Below are positions 17,462 to 27,305 of a stretch of 53,952 bases of DNA, piece by piece. Made by a program: the position numbers and the translations under genes. The first letter of the stretch is position 1, and every line of letters starts with the position of its first letter. This DNA is from an uncultured Clostridia bacterium (GTDB lineage: Bacteria; Bacillota; Clostridia; Oscillospirales; Acutalibacteraceae): assembly GCA_937916195.1 (NCBI GenBank), contig CALFTO010000106.1:1-53952 (forward strand), written 5' to 3'. The notes under the pieces were generated by a model. It did no database searches, was not told where the DNA came from, and was given only the letters and a program-made list of their open reading frames with translations.

Positions 17462-18895
17462 TTAGTCCCATTCTGTGCCCGTAACTGTTTCAAGGTCAAT
17501 ACCTTTTGTGTCGTGTGTTTTCTTGACAAGGGCAACAAGAGTGATTACAAAGCTTGGCACAAGAAGACAAAGGGCAACTGTGCCGATTATACCGTCACCA
17601 AAAATAAGGGCGAGAATTGTGTTGATAATGAAACCTACTGCATATCCTGCAAAGCCCACAACGGTTTGCGCCGATGTGGCAGAGGAGCGAAGATTTGTAG
17701 GTGCAGATTCACTTGCCATCATAATGAGCACGTCGTTTGTTGAATAATAACTACCTACAAATGCACCACAGAAGAAACCGACAAATGATGGATTTAAGTT
17801 CATTTGTGAACCAAGAGCAAAAACTATAAAACTGACAACACAGTTTGCCGCAACGGTAATTGCCGCTGTTTTTCTGCCTTTTTTGTCAGAGATAAAGCCC
17901 ATAATTACCTGTGAAAGAGCCATACCGATGGGGTATAAGGTGAGAGCCTGACTAACCTCTTTAACACTGACAAGGTCCAAAAATTCTTTTGCATTAGAGC
18001 CATAAATACTCTGTGCATAACCGTGCGAGAGAATTGCCTGATAATTCATACTACCCACAACTCCTATACCTGCAAGGGCAAAGCAAATAAATACCCAACG
18101 AAGCTGTTTGTGTGACATACCGAATTTAAGAGCATCAATAAGTCCGCCTTGTGAATTCTGCGCTTTTTTCTTTGCTTCTTCTGCTTGTAATTCTTCTTCT
18201 GTCATTTTAAGGTAACGGATGCGTGACTCAATAAATGCGTCAGTTTCTCTTGCACAGAGAAGTGCAACAAGGCTGACAACAATACCGACTATTGCAGGAA
18301 TTACATAAACATTACGCCATTCGTCTGCAGATGCCATTAACCATCTGCGAAGAAGCGGAACAAGCATAACTGCCATATTTGCAAAGAATTTAACAACGGA
18401 ATATGTAATTGCGCGGCTTTTACTTGGTGCGGTTTCCATAATATACACAACATGCATATCGTGTGGCACAAAGAATAAAATCATACAAGCACCGATAAAG
18501 TACATTATTACGTTTTGTGAAAGGAAAATAACAAACAATGCAAGTGCCATTCCGAATGTATTGATAATAAGAAATGTTTTTCTGCCGAAACGGTCAGCTA
18601 AAGGTCTGTAAAGAATGCCTAAAATCTGAAACGGTATTGCCACAACATTCAAAAGGTTAAGAATGGTAACCGAGCTTTCACTTTTGATAAAGTCGTTGGC
18701 AATTTCAGTTTGCATAAGAGAATTGATTTGCGATGCGATTTCGTCAACCGCATAAATCAATGCAATAATCAGCACAAGATACCAAAAATATGTGTTGCTT
18801 TTTGGTCTTGCTTTTTGCTTTTCCCAATATTTGAGTTCTTTTGCCTTATTTAACTGCCTTTTTGCAAGTTTTTCAGGAGTTAAAGTTTTTGCCAT
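17462..18895 (-). CDS. MFS-family transporter
   Basis: A 477-residue polytopic membrane protein with an N-terminal charged region (about 1-35), about twelve hydrophobic segments and the MFS loop signatures ADRFGRKTFL and SDKKGRKTAA between segments 2-3 and 8-9. The central loop is lysine- and glutamate-rich. Substrate cannot be told; sugar-phosphate or organic acid symport are possible. ATG 18895 has AAAGGGGA 6 bp upstream. It has its own promoter just before it and is monocistronic. Confidence 0.82.
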   Translation of the reverse strand: MAKTLTPEKLAKRQLNKAKELKYWEKQKARPKSNTYFWYLVLIIALIYAVDEIASQINSLMQTEIANDFIKSESSVTILNLLNVVAIPFQILGILYRPLADRFGRKTFLIINTFGMALALFVIFLSQNVIMYFIGACMILFFVPHDMHVVYIMETAPSKSRAITYSVVKFFANMAVMLVPLLRRWLMASADEWRNVYVIPAIVGIVVSLVALLCARETDAFIESRIRYLKMTEEELQAEEAKKKAQNSQGGLIDALKFGMSHKQLRWVFICFALAGIGVVGSMNYQAILSHGYAQSIYGSNAKEFLDLVSVKEVSQALTLYPIGMALSQVIMGFISDKKGRKTAAITVAANCVVSFIVFALGSQMNLNPSFVGFFCGAFVGSYYSTNDVLIMMASESAPTNLRSSATSAQTVVGFAGYAVGFIINTILALIFGDGIIGTVALCLLVPSFVITLVALVKKTHDTKGIDLETVTGTEWD

Positions 18896-18919
18896 AAAAA
18901 TTTCCCCTTTCATCTTTTT

Positions 18920-18948
18920 ATTGTAGCACAGTAAAAATCAAAATACAA
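18920..18948 (-). promoter_or_regulatory. Sigma-A type promoter, MFS gene
   Basis: Minus-strand TTGTAT (18948-18943), 17 bp, TACAAT (18925-18920). Confidence 0.65.
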
Positions 18949-18962
18949 TAAACAAATGAAAA

Positions 18963-19071
18963 GGCTCCCTTGTCAAAGGGTCGCGGGTCTCCGGTGGAGA
19001 CCTCTGCGAAGCAGAAGCGATGTCTGAGCCGGCAGGCGAGTAATAGGGGGACCGCGTAAGCGGTGGAGGGA
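18963..19071. repeat. Multi-hairpin intergenic element (copy 3)
   Basis: Lies between tspO and the MFS gene. Hairpins are CCCTT-GTCA-AAGGG at the left end, GGTCTCC/GGAGACC (18986-19002), TCTGC/GCAGA (19003-19015) and ACCGC/GCGGT (19051-19064). Its right end, GGGGGACC-stem-GGTGGAGGGATT, is the same module as in the element at 6887-6999. One end hairpin appears to be missing, so this copy may be truncated. Confidence 0.7.
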
Positions 19072-19075
19072 TTTA

Positions 19076-19549
19076 TTATCTGTTCAACAACCACACCATA
19101 AGATTTAAGTATCCCGCAAAGGTTACCCAAATTAAATATGGTATTTGCAAAAATGCGGCAAGGCGGTCGGTTTTGTCGAAAATAATAATCATACCGAGAA
19201 TAAGCACCCACAAGGCAATAAGCCAGAAGAACGCAAAGCCGTAAGCCTGCAAATTAAAGAAAATAATACTCCAAAAGAAGTTGAAGAATAACTGCACCGC
19301 GTAAATTATAAGTCCGTGATTTCTCTCTTTCGTGGCAGGTGCAAGCCAAATTCGTGCCACGCCCACGCCCATTAAGGCATAAAGAATTGTCCACACAATC
19401 GGGAATACAATGGCGGGCGGTGTCAAAGGCGGTTTTTCCACTAATTTATATTCGTCCATTCCCATAGAAGTAAAAAGTCCTGCAATTCCGCCGACGAGTT
19501 CTGTCAGCAAAATTGCAAGACCATAGGTTTTCCACTTGCTTTTATCCAT
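19076..19549 (-). CDS. TspO/MBR-family membrane protein
   Basis: A 157-residue protein with five hydrophobic helices, the TspO/peripheral benzodiazepine receptor fold. Family features include EKPPLTPPAIVFPIVWTILY near residue 40 and NFFWSIIFF with WVTFAGYLN near the end. TspO proteins bind porphyrins and modulate stress or tetrapyrrole handling; the exact role in anaerobes is unclear. GGGGTGA lies 5 bp before ATG 19549. It begins 46 bp after the last Mrp-like gene with no terminator between, so it may be the last cistron of that operon. Confidence 0.9.
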   Translation of the reverse strand: MDKSKWKTYGLAILLTELVGGIAGLFTSMGMDEYKLVEKPPLTPPAIVFPIVWTILYALMGVGVARIWLAPATKERNHGLIIYAVQLFFNFFWSIIFFNLQAYGFAFFWLIALWVLILGMIIIFDKTDRLAAFLQIPYLIWVTFAGYLNLMVWLLNR

Positions 19550-19595
19550 ATTTATCACCCCGTAATAGAATATGGATTTGTAAGTTTTTTTATTC

Positions 19596-21575
19596 TTATT
19601 TTAATATAAGGAACAACAGAATTATGCTGATGCCGAGGCAGGTCATAAACAATGCGAAAGAGAAGTTCTTTGAAAGTCTTGTTGTTGTCTTGTCAATTGT
19701 TTCAGAAGCTCTCACAAAACGTTCTGCCTGTACCTCTTTGCCTTTTCGTGTAAGTCTGCCATAAACAGAGCCGATGGCATATGCAAATTTTCTGTCGTGA
19801 GGCTCTGCGGGCTCTTTTGCCATTTTAAATACTGATTTATCAAGTGCAAGAAGAATAATATCAGTAATATCACTGCAAGCACGAAGAATTACCGTAAGCA
19901 CAAAGCCAATACCTTTAAGAAGCGGAACATAAACATTGTTCTCAAGTGAGAATTTGTCTGCAAGTGGGTTGTAATGCACCTTTTTGCCGTTTTCCTTCTT
20001 CATAAGTCCTTTGCAGATTACAAGCAGATAAACCGCAATACCTATGCCGAGCGAAATGAATATTCCCTTAAGGTTTACGAGTGAGAAATATTCAACTGCG
20101 TGGTGACTTTCGTGACCGTCAACAAATGGGAGCATAACACCTGAAATCTTTTCGGCAAGTGTATGGGGCAATACACCAACCACAAGAAGCATTACTGACG
20201 AGAGAACGAGAGATAATGCACTTAAAAGTGAAGTTTTGCCGTGAGCCTTTGGTGTTTCCTCGGTGGGCTTCTGCACAAAAATTGTGATGAAAAGTTTGAG
20301 CACATATGCGGCAGTGAGTCCGCCTGAGAAGAGGAATAACCATTCAATTGCAGTGATAAATCCGCCGGCGTGGTGTGCATATTCCACAATTGCCTCGTGA
20401 ACAAGGGTTTTTGAAAGATAACCTGCAAAGCCGGGAATACCCGCAAGACTGCAAGCACCGAAAAGGAACGGAACTAAAATTTCGGGCTTGTTTCTGCCGT
20501 AGCCCTTGAGCTTGTTGATGTCAAGAGTGTGTGCGCCTGCATAAATAGCACCTGCACAAAGGAAAAGTGCGAGCTTAACAATTGAGTGGTTGAGCATATA
20601 AAGTACAGTTCCGTTGGCGGCAAGGGCGTTTTCTTCGCCTAAAAGACAAATCATTGAAACGCCAACTGTAATAAAACCAATCTGTGAAAGTGATGAGCAG
20701 GCGAGAGTTCTCTTAAGATTAGTTGAGAAAACCGCAATAACCGCGCCAAGCACCATTGTGATTGTGCCGAGTATGAGTATGGTGTAGCCCCACAATTCGT
20801 CACCGCGCATAATGTTTGCGGTGATAATGAGCATTCCGAAGATACCCGATTTTGTGAGTATACCTGAAAGCAGAGCACTTGCAGGTGCGGGGGCAACGGG
20901 GTGAGCCTTGGGAAGCCAGATGTGCAAGGGGAAAAGACCCGCTTTTGCACCAAAGCCGAAAAGCATACAGAATGCGGCAACATAAAGCTTGGTGCTGCTG
21001 CCTGCTTTAACTACTGCATCATAAAGCTCCGAAATTACAAGAGTTCCTGTAATGCTGTAAAGGAGGAAAAGTCCCATAAGTAAGACCATACCGCCAAGTA
21101 CGGCAATGGTTAAATAGGTTTTACCTGCCGCCATAGCCTCTTTGTCTTGCTCGTGAACAACCCACATATATGAGGCGAAGGACATAATCTCAAAGAAGAT
21201 AAATGTTGTAATAAGGTCAGCAGATAAGAATACTCCCATTGTAGCCCCAAGAGTTAAAAGGAAGAAGAAATAGTATCTGCCGATATTGTGGTGACCCTTG
21301 AAATACTGTGGTGAGAGAAGTGCGGCGCAGAACCACATAAATGCGGTAACTATGGCGTAAACACATTGAAAACCGCTTTGCTGAAAATTCATTGAAAATA
21401 TTGAAACTGAATTTTCAATGTCTGCGAAAGACATAACAACCGCAGATAAAAGAACCGAAAATGTTGAGAGAATAACAACTTTGTCACAAACTTTGCTGTT
21501 CTTTTTATTCAGCGGATAAGCAATAATTGCCGCAAGGATTGGGAAGAAAACGCAAAGACTAACTAAAATACTCAT
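19596..21575 (-). CDS. Antiporter-like subunit, NuoL/MrpA-N type (Mrp-like operon gene 10)
   Basis: A 659-residue proton/cation-conducting subunit with about 16 helices, the largest of four in the operon. Key residues of the antiporter-like family are in place: E129 (FIFFEIMSF, TM5), K211 (GFGAKAGLFPLHIWLPKAH, TM7), K242 (TM8) and K389 (AGYLSKTLV, TM12). The extra C-terminal part (about 500-659) ends in a membrane helix, as in NuoL or the first half of MrpA. It lacks the MbhD/MbhE-like tail that full MrpA has; those parts are separate genes upstream. It overlaps the previous gene by 4 bp. Confidence 0.85.
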   Translation of the reverse strand: MSILVSLCVFFPILAAIIAYPLNKKNSKVCDKVVILSTFSVLLSAVVMSFADIENSVSIFSMNFQQSGFQCVYAIVTAFMWFCAALLSPQYFKGHHNIGRYYFFFLLTLGATMGVFLSADLITTFIFFEIMSFASYMWVVHEQDKEAMAAGKTYLTIAVLGGMVLLMGLFLLYSITGTLVISELYDAVVKAGSSTKLYVAAFCMLFGFGAKAGLFPLHIWLPKAHPVAPAPASALLSGILTKSGIFGMLIITANIMRGDELWGYTILILGTITMVLGAVIAVFSTNLKRTLACSSLSQIGFITVGVSMICLLGEENALAANGTVLYMLNHSIVKLALFLCAGAIYAGAHTLDINKLKGYGRNKPEILVPFLFGACSLAGIPGFAGYLSKTLVHEAIVEYAHHAGGFITAIEWLFLFSGGLTAAYVLKLFITIFVQKPTEETPKAHGKTSLLSALSLVLSSVMLLVVGVLPHTLAEKISGVMLPFVDGHESHHAVEYFSLVNLKGIFISLGIGIAVYLLVICKGLMKKENGKKVHYNPLADKFSLENNVYVPLLKGIGFVLTVILRACSDITDIILLALDKSVFKMAKEPAEPHDRKFAYAIGSVYGRLTRKGKEVQAERFVRASETIDKTTTRLSKNFSFALFMTCLGISIILLFLILK

Positions 21576-23026
21576 AATCCAAGCACCTCCCCGATAATTC
21601 CAACGGGAACTTTAACGAAAATTCCCATTATAATGCAAAGCACAGCGCAAATTCCCATAGGAATAAGCATTGCAGGCTTTGCTTCTTTCACGCCATCAAG
21701 GTTGATTTCTATGTTTTCGCGTGGGAAGAATGCCTTGACGATAGGTGAGAACATATAAATTGCGGTAAGTAATGCTGAAATGAGCAATACTACAACGCCG
21801 ATGATTTCGAGCACGCCTGCGCTCTCAAGTGCAGCAGTTGAAATGTACCATTTGCTGAAAAATCCGCAGAATGGGGGGATACCCGTAAGCGCCAAAGCTG
21901 AAATGGTAAAGAAGCCAAAGGTCCAGGGCATTTTTTTGCCTATTCCCTCAAGCTGAGGTACATATTCTCTCTCAGAATTATGAAGAACTGAGCCTGCCGC
22001 AAAGAAAGCACCGATTTTGATTACAGAATGGAAAATCAGGTGGCAGAATGCGGCAACAAGCCCTGCGGGTGTCATAAGTGTTGTGGCAAATCCGATATAT
22101 GAAAGGTTTGAAACCGTTGAGTAAGCAAGTCTGCGTTTAAAATGCTTCTGACGAAGTGCACTTGCCGAGCCGTAAAGAATTGTGAAAATTGAGAATATCA
22201 TTACGGTGTACTGCACCCAACTGCCTCTTAAAAACTCTGTGCCATAAGCGTAATAAGTAAGACGGATTAATGCGAATGCACCTGCTTTAACAACGGCAAC
22301 TGCGTGAAGAAGTGCAGTAACAGGTGTTGGGGCAACAGATGCCGTGGGAAGCCAGCCGTGGAATGGGAAAACTGCTGATTTAACGCCAAATCCCATAAAA
22401 GCAAAGAGATAAAGGATTTGAGCCAGAGTTTCGTTTTCCACAGTAATAAGATTACCGCCAAGACGGAATGTTCCCGCACCGTTGATTATAAGGAAAACAA
22501 CTCCCGCAAAGGCAAATGATGCACCGCCGATTGAATATATCATATATTTTCTTGCGGCTCTGTTGTGCTTCTTTGTCATACCGTGAGCAACAAGGGGAAT
22601 TGTGGTGAGTGTGAGCATTTCATAGAAAAGATACATTGTGAGTATGTTTTCTGCCATTGCAATACCCATTGTTGTACCGAATGCCATTACGAAGAAGCAA
22701 TAGAACATATTGTGATGCTCTTCGTGCTTCATATAATCAAAGGCATAAACTGCTGTGATTGGCCAGAGTGTTGCTGAAAGGCAAGAGAAAAGCTTACCTG
22801 CACCGTCAAGTCTTAATGAAAACGAAAGGTCATCAGTAAATTGTAAAATTGTAAAGGTGTTCTCGGGCACTAAAAACGTTGCGAGCCACACCGAAACAGA
22901 AGACGCAAGCAGTGAAACAAACACATAAAGGTTGCGTTGCTTCTGATTTTTAAAGGGTATGAAAAACAGCATTGCCCCTAAAAGCATAGGAAGAAATACA
23001 GGTATTGTTAAGAAAATTTCATTCAT
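21572..23026 (-). CDS. Antiporter-like subunit, MrpD/NuoM-N type (gene 9)
   Basis: A 484-residue membrane protein of the proton-conducting transporter family with about 14 helices. Conserved charged residues are E136 (FYEMLTL), K216 (GFGVKSAVFPFHGWLPTA), K247 (AVVKAGAFALIR) and K392 (GFFSKWYIS). It is the third of four such subunits, 12 bp after gene 8, with a 4-bp overlap to gene 10. Retained lysines mean it is probably an active ion channel rather than a structural relic. Confidence 0.86.
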   Translation of the reverse strand: MNEIFLTIPVFLPMLLGAMLFFIPFKNQKQRNLYVFVSLLASSVSVWLATFLVPENTFTILQFTDDLSFSLRLDGAGKLFSCLSATLWPITAVYAFDYMKHEEHHNMFYCFFVMAFGTTMGIAMAENILTMYLFYEMLTLTTIPLVAHGMTKKHNRAARKYMIYSIGGASFAFAGVVFLIINGAGTFRLGGNLITVENETLAQILYLFAFMGFGVKSAVFPFHGWLPTASVAPTPVTALLHAVAVVKAGAFALIRLTYYAYGTEFLRGSWVQYTVMIFSIFTILYGSASALRQKHFKRRLAYSTVSNLSYIGFATTLMTPAGLVAAFCHLIFHSVIKIGAFFAAGSVLHNSEREYVPQLEGIGKKMPWTFGFFTISALALTGIPPFCGFFSKWYISTAALESAGVLEIIGVVVLLISALLTAIYMFSPIVKAFFPRENIEINLDGVKEAKPAMLIPMGICAVLCIIMGIFVKVPVGIIGEVLGL

Positions 23027-23038
23027 ATCATTTACCTC

Positions 23039-24487
23039 TTAAAAAAGCGATGACGCAACAGCTGAAATTATACTGTGTGTCTGTTCTGCAAAAATTCCGC
23101 CTGCAACTGCGATTACTGTAAGAACAATAAGTACGGCAATCATTGGCTTGGGCTCTTTTATTGTATCAATCTTTGTTTCTTCATCTTTAAGGAATGCCTT
23201 GATTGAAACATCCAGCAGATAACCTGCTGTGAGTAGTGCTGAAACAAGAAGAATTACAGGAACAATCCAACTGAGTGCACCAATGCCCGCCACATCAAGC
23301 GAAGCGGTAGCAATGTACCATTTACTGTAAAATCCGCCTGTTGGAGGAATACCGATAAGTGAAAGTGAAAGAATTGTGAAGCATACAAAGGTAACAGGCA
23401 TCTTTTTGCCAAGTCCTTTAAGTTCATCAACCCTTGTTTTGCCGTAAAGGAAGATTACTGCACCTGCGCAAAGGAATAAGCCTACTTTAACAACCGCGTG
23501 GAAGATAATCTGCCATAATGCACCCTGAACGCCTGCTTCTGTGAAGAGGAAAATTCCGCAGAGTACATATGAAATCTGGCTGACGGTTGAATAGGCGAGA
23601 CGTTTTTTGAATACCTTTTCGCGATAAGCCATCATTGAGCCCATAAGCACAGTTAAAAGTGAAAGAATAAGTAATGCGGTCTGTACCCAAGTGCCCGAAA
23701 TGTTGTCAGCACCAACAGTGAAGAAAACTGTTCTGATAATTGCAAGCACACCCGCTTTGGCAATAATACCTGAAAGCAAAGCACTTGCAGGGGCGGGGGC
23801 TACGGGGTGAGCGGTTGGCAACCAGCCGTGAAGTGGGAATAAACCTGCCTTTGCACCGAAGCCGAGGCACATTACGAATACAGCCGCAAGCACAAGGGGA
23901 GTTGCACTTTCAAGCATTCCGCCTGCCACAAAATTCAGCGTATCCGCGTTTGCACCGATAACGAAAATTCCGAAAAGTGCCATAAATGCACCCGCGATTG
24001 AGTAGTAGAGATATTTCTTAGCCGCCGAAACAGATTCCTTTGAAAGTGAGTGAAGCACCAAGGGCATTGAGAAGATTGTTACAAGCTCATAGAAAACATA
24101 CATTGAAACAAGACTGTTTGAGAATGCCGCGCCAAGCATTGCACCCTCAGTTAAAAATGAGAAAAGGAAAAATCTTTCTTCACTTTTTTCGTGCTTCATA
24201 TAAACACTTGCGTAAATTGTCACAAGCAACCACGCAACAGTAACAATTGCACAGAATATCTTTGCAACTAAATCAGCGGTAAATCCGACGGTAAGATTAT
24301 CAGCAAAGGTAAAGCTTTTAGTTGAAATGTTGTCACCAAAAACTGTAAGAATACCAAAAAGTGTTATAACTGTCTGTAAAGAAATAAGAATTGCCGATTT
24401 AATCTTACGGTCATTGAGTTTCTTCAAAAGTGGCATTAAAAGTCCGCAAGCAAAGGGGAAAACAATTGTAAAAAGCATAGAAAACAT
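23039..24487 (-). CDS. Antiporter-like subunit, MrpD/NuoM-N type (gene 8)
   Basis: A 482-residue subunit of the same family. Key residues: E134 (VFYELVTIF), K213 (GFGAKAGLFPLHGWLPTAH), K244 (GIIAKAGVLAIIR) and K389 (GFYSKWYIATA). The HPVAPAPASALLSG loop between TM7 and TM8 is shared with gene 10, so the two are close paralogues. GGGGGA lies 7 bp before ATG 24487. It sits 15 bp after gene 7. Confidence 0.86.
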   Translation of the reverse strand: MFSMLFTIVFPFACGLLMPLLKKLNDRKIKSAILISLQTVITLFGILTVFGDNISTKSFTFADNLTVGFTADLVAKIFCAIVTVAWLLVTIYASVYMKHEKSEERFFLFSFLTEGAMLGAAFSNSLVSMYVFYELVTIFSMPLVLHSLSKESVSAAKKYLYYSIAGAFMALFGIFVIGANADTLNFVAGGMLESATPLVLAAVFVMCLGFGAKAGLFPLHGWLPTAHPVAPAPASALLSGIIAKAGVLAIIRTVFFTVGADNISGTWVQTALLILSLLTVLMGSMMAYREKVFKKRLAYSTVSQISYVLCGIFLFTEAGVQGALWQIIFHAVVKVGLFLCAGAVIFLYGKTRVDELKGLGKKMPVTFVCFTILSLSLIGIPPTGGFYSKWYIATASLDVAGIGALSWIVPVILLVSALLTAGYLLDVSIKAFLKDEETKIDTIKEPKPMIAVLIVLTVIAVAGGIFAEQTHSIISAVASSLF

Positions 24488-24502
24488 AATTCAAAATCCC
24501 CC

Positions 24503-26011
24503 TTAACGAATATTCATAAAAATCTCTATTCCTTTTTGGAAGAGAGAGATTATGGGTTGTGAGTGAAGTCCTACCGCAAGGTTGATTGCCGCCATAACAA
24601 GCACAACAACCGCAAATACTTTAATGGATTTGAAAGTAATCTTTTTGCGTTCAAGATTTACAATTGCAGGACTGTAAATGTTAATAAGTGTGCGCAGGAA
24701 ATAGATAACATTAAGAATTGTACTGATTGCGAGTGCTATAAGCACAATATAGGTTTTCCAGTCGTGCCCAAAGGCTGAAATTGAGAAAAGAAGCTTTGGA
24801 ATAAAGCCTGCGAAGATAGGAATACCTACCATTGAGAATGCACCTGCTGCAAAGGCAATACCCGCAGGCTTGTTGTAGTGGGCAGAGGAACGAAGTGAAT
24901 CGAAATCCTGTTTGCCACCAACTGTGTCTGAAAGTCCGCTTGCCGCGAGGAAAAGCATGGGCTTTGTGAGTGCGTGGGCAACAATTTGGAAAAGTGACGC
25001 GAGAAGAGCCTCTTTTGTTCCAAGACCAAGTCCCATATAGATATAACCGATTTGAGCAGCAGAGGAATAGGCAGTCATAAAAGTGATGTTTGAGGTTCTG
25101 ATTGCTGAAACAGAGCCCACAACCATTCCGCAGATACCGAATACAAAGAGAATATTGTGAATTCCCGATTCCATATAAACATCTGTGCCGATAACTCGGT
25201 AAATCATTTTAAGAAGTAAGAAAATGTATCCCTTTGAAACTACACCTGAAAGAATACCTGACGCTGAGGGTGTTGCTGTGCCATAGGTATCGGGCATCCA
25301 CCAATGGAACGGGAACATACCGCTCTTAATTGCAAGACCTGAAACTATAAGACCAAGCGCAATTGTAAGTGGGGCGGTGTATTGTCCGGTTGCCCAAAGT
25401 GCCTGAATTGTTTCGTAAATCTGTGGAAAAAGCAAATGCCCCGTTACAGAATAAAGAAGAACAATACCTATAAGCACAAGGCTTGAACCGATAAGGCTGA
25501 AAATTGTATAGCGTGTAGCCGCAACAAGTGAGCGGGTTCTTTTGCTTGCCATAAGGAGAGCACAAGAAGCAATGGTGCAAACCTCAATGAATACATAGGC
25601 GGTGTAAATGTCGTTTGTATAGCAAAGTGACATTAATGCCGCGTGGGTGAGATTTATCATAATGTAGAAAAATCTCTGTTTTTCTGCTTCTACATCTTTT
25701 TGTATTCTGTTATATCCGCCCGTAATTGAAAGGAACATAACAATTTCAAACAAAAGTGCGAAGAATGGCTCTAAAAGTCCCGCAGAGATTTCGTTACCGA
25801 TTGGTGCATCGTAATGACCCATTCTGTAAGCAAAATAGCCTGTTTCAGAGAAAAGGTTATAAACAAGCACGCTCGCTGACATAACCCCTGATGAAATTAA
25901 CAGAAAATATGAAACAAGGCGGGCTTTTTTATCCTTAAAGGCATAGCAGATAACTGCACAGAACAAGGATAAAACGATTGTAATAAAGGGAAAATTCTTA
26001 ATAAATTCCAT
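24503..26011 (-). CDS. Antiporter-like subunit, MrpD type (gene 7)
   Basis: A 502-residue subunit of the proton-conducting family. Key residues: E143 (VFIEVCTIAS), K229 (GLAIKSGMFPFHWWMPD), K260 (GVVSKGYIFLLLK) and K406 (FIPKLLFSI). The WWMPD loop and the MrpC gene immediately before it (1-bp overlap) mark it as the positional equivalent of MrpD/MbhH. It probably forms part of the cation or proton path at the MrpC junction. Confidence 0.86.
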   Translation of the reverse strand: MEFIKNFPFITIVLSLFCAVICYAFKDKKARLVSYFLLISSGVMSASVLVYNLFSETGYFAYRMGHYDAPIGNEISAGLLEPFFALLFEIVMFLSITGGYNRIQKDVEAEKQRFFYIMINLTHAALMSLCYTNDIYTAYVFIEVCTIASCALLMASKRTRSLVAATRYTIFSLIGSSLVLIGIVLLYSVTGHLLFPQIYETIQALWATGQYTAPLTIALGLIVSGLAIKSGMFPFHWWMPDTYGTATPSASGILSGVVSKGYIFLLLKMIYRVIGTDVYMESGIHNILFVFGICGMVVGSVSAIRTSNITFMTAYSSAAQIGYIYMGLGLGTKEALLASLFQIVAHALTKPMLFLAASGLSDTVGGKQDFDSLRSSAHYNKPAGIAFAAGAFSMVGIPIFAGFIPKLLFSISAFGHDWKTYIVLIALAISTILNVIYFLRTLINIYSPAIVNLERKKITFKSIKVFAVVVLVMAAINLAVGLHSQPIISLFQKGIEIFMNIR

Positions 26012-26388
26012 TATTCATCCCCGTCCTCTCTGCTGCATTTTTCGTAAATCTCATCAAGATTTAATGTGCGGTATTTTTTGTAAAGACGCACGGTGAGGGC
26101 AAGCATAAGTGCTGAAAAGCTGACTGAAACAACAATTCCAGTAAGAACAAGACCTGCAGGGATTGGGTTGATATAGTCAAGCGCATTAACTTCGCCCGTG
26201 GGGGGTACAATTGGAGTAAGCTTGTCTTCAATATATCCCATTGAAGCTAAGAAAAGGTAAACGCCCGTGTCCATAATGTTAAGACCGAGAATTTTCTTCA
26301 TAATATTCTTTGAGAAAACAAGCATTGTAAAGCCGATTGCGAAGAGTATCATTGAGGTTACTTCTTCATAGTTAATCAGAAAATTCAA
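26011..26388 (-). CDS. MrpC/MnhC (NuoK-like) subunit (gene 6)
   Basis: A 125-residue NuoK-like protein with three helices. The start is the TTG at 26388, 8 bp after GGGGG and overlapping the stop of gene 5 (TTGA); an ATG at 26352 would cut off part of helix 1 and has no good ribosome site. MDTGVYLFLAS and PIPAGLVLTGIVVSVS are the family blocks. It is the linker between the MrpB-like part and the large antiporter-like subunits. Confidence 0.86.
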   Translation of the reverse strand: MNFLINYEEVTSMILFAIGFTMLVFSKNIMKKILGLNIMDTGVYLFLASMGYIEDKLTPIVPPTGEVNALDYINPIPAGLVLTGIVVSVSFSALMLALTVRLYKKYRTLNLDEIYEKCSREDGDE

Positions 26389-27305
26389 TCAAGACGCCCC
26401 CTTTTGAAAATCATATAGAAGCTGTACATTGTGCAGCAAACAACAAGACCAACAGCCAAGTTAAGAGGCAGAATAAGTCCGCCTGAAAGGAAATCGCCGG
26501 GTGTTCCGGGGCCTATAATAGAATGAATGCCGTTGAATTCGTTACCGGTAAAGAAAGAGTAGCTCTTTGAAAGGCAATAAAATGAAAGTGAGCAGATTGT
26601 AATAATCTTAACTGCTTTTGCCGAAATTACCTTTGCCGCAACATCTTCACCGAACGCCATTGCGAACAGAATAAATCCTGTGCCCAAAATTGCACCACCC
26701 GAAAATCCACCGCCGGGGGACAAGTGACCGTTAAAGAGCACATAAATACCGAAAACAATGATAATCGGAACAATAATTTTAACCACAAGGCAAATTATAG
26801 GGTCATTTGTGAATGTGAACGTCTCTTTTTTCTTGATTGGGGCATTTTTTGCCTTTTCAAGAAGCAAAAGCACTGCACAGGTAGCGGTGAAAAGCACAAA
26901 TGACTCGCCAAGGGTATCAAATGCACGATAATCAAGAATCATACCTGCAACTGTGTTTACTGCGCCCGTCTGTTCCCTGCCCTCACCAACATAATGTTCA
27001 TAAACCTCGTTTGCGGTGGGGGCATTTTCGTCTGCAAAGCCGGGCAGGAAATTAACTGTACCTATAAGCACCGCACAAATAACAATGCAGAAAATTACTG
27101 AGAAAAATCTGTATCCTACTTTTGAAACCTTAAGCTCTTCGTTTTCAAGCCTTTGGAATGTGCGGATTTTCTTTCTTATGTGGTGAGGCTCGTCGGGAGT
27201 GTGCTCAACGGAGATTTTCTCAATAGGCTGTGAAATCTTTTCATCAAAGCTTAAATTACCCTCGTACCACTGCTTAAAGTTTTCGGTGAATTTATTTTTC
27301 TTCAT
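26385..27305 (-). CDS. MnhB-domain subunit with MbhE-like N-terminus (gene 5)
   Basis: A 306-residue fusion. Residues about 1-60 are charged and cytoplasmic; a helix near 70-90 and the segment to 165 resemble MbhE, the part that in MrpA is a C-terminal extension (GESFVLFTATCAVLLLLE). From about residue 175 on is the MnhB domain (VKIIVPIIIVFGIYVLF, GHLSPGGGFSGGAILG). This split of MrpA-C and MrpB material follows the Mbh/Mbs layout. ATG 27305 is 6 bp from GAGGTGA; the ATG at 27311 is too close. It overlaps gene 4 by 14 bp. Confidence 0.82.
   Translation of the reverse strand: MKKNKFTENFKQWYEGNLSFDEKISQPIEKISVEHTPDEPHHIRKKIRTFQRLENEELKVSKVGYRFFSVIFCIVICAVLIGTVNFLPGFADENAPTANEVYEHYVGEGREQTGAVNTVAGMILDYRAFDTLGESFVLFTATCAVLLLLEKAKNAPIKKKETFTFTNDPIICLVVKIIVPIIIVFGIYVLFNGHLSPGGGFSGGAILGTGFILFAMAFGEDVAAKVISAKAVKIITICSLSFYCLSKSYSFFTGNEFNGIHSIIGPGTPGDFLSGGLILPLNLAVGLVVCCTMYSFYMIFKRGRLD

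Noticed and set aside
18918..19211. 97-codon minus-strand ORF running through the repeat element and tspO
   Set aside because: Out of frame with tspO and consists largely of translated hairpin repeat.
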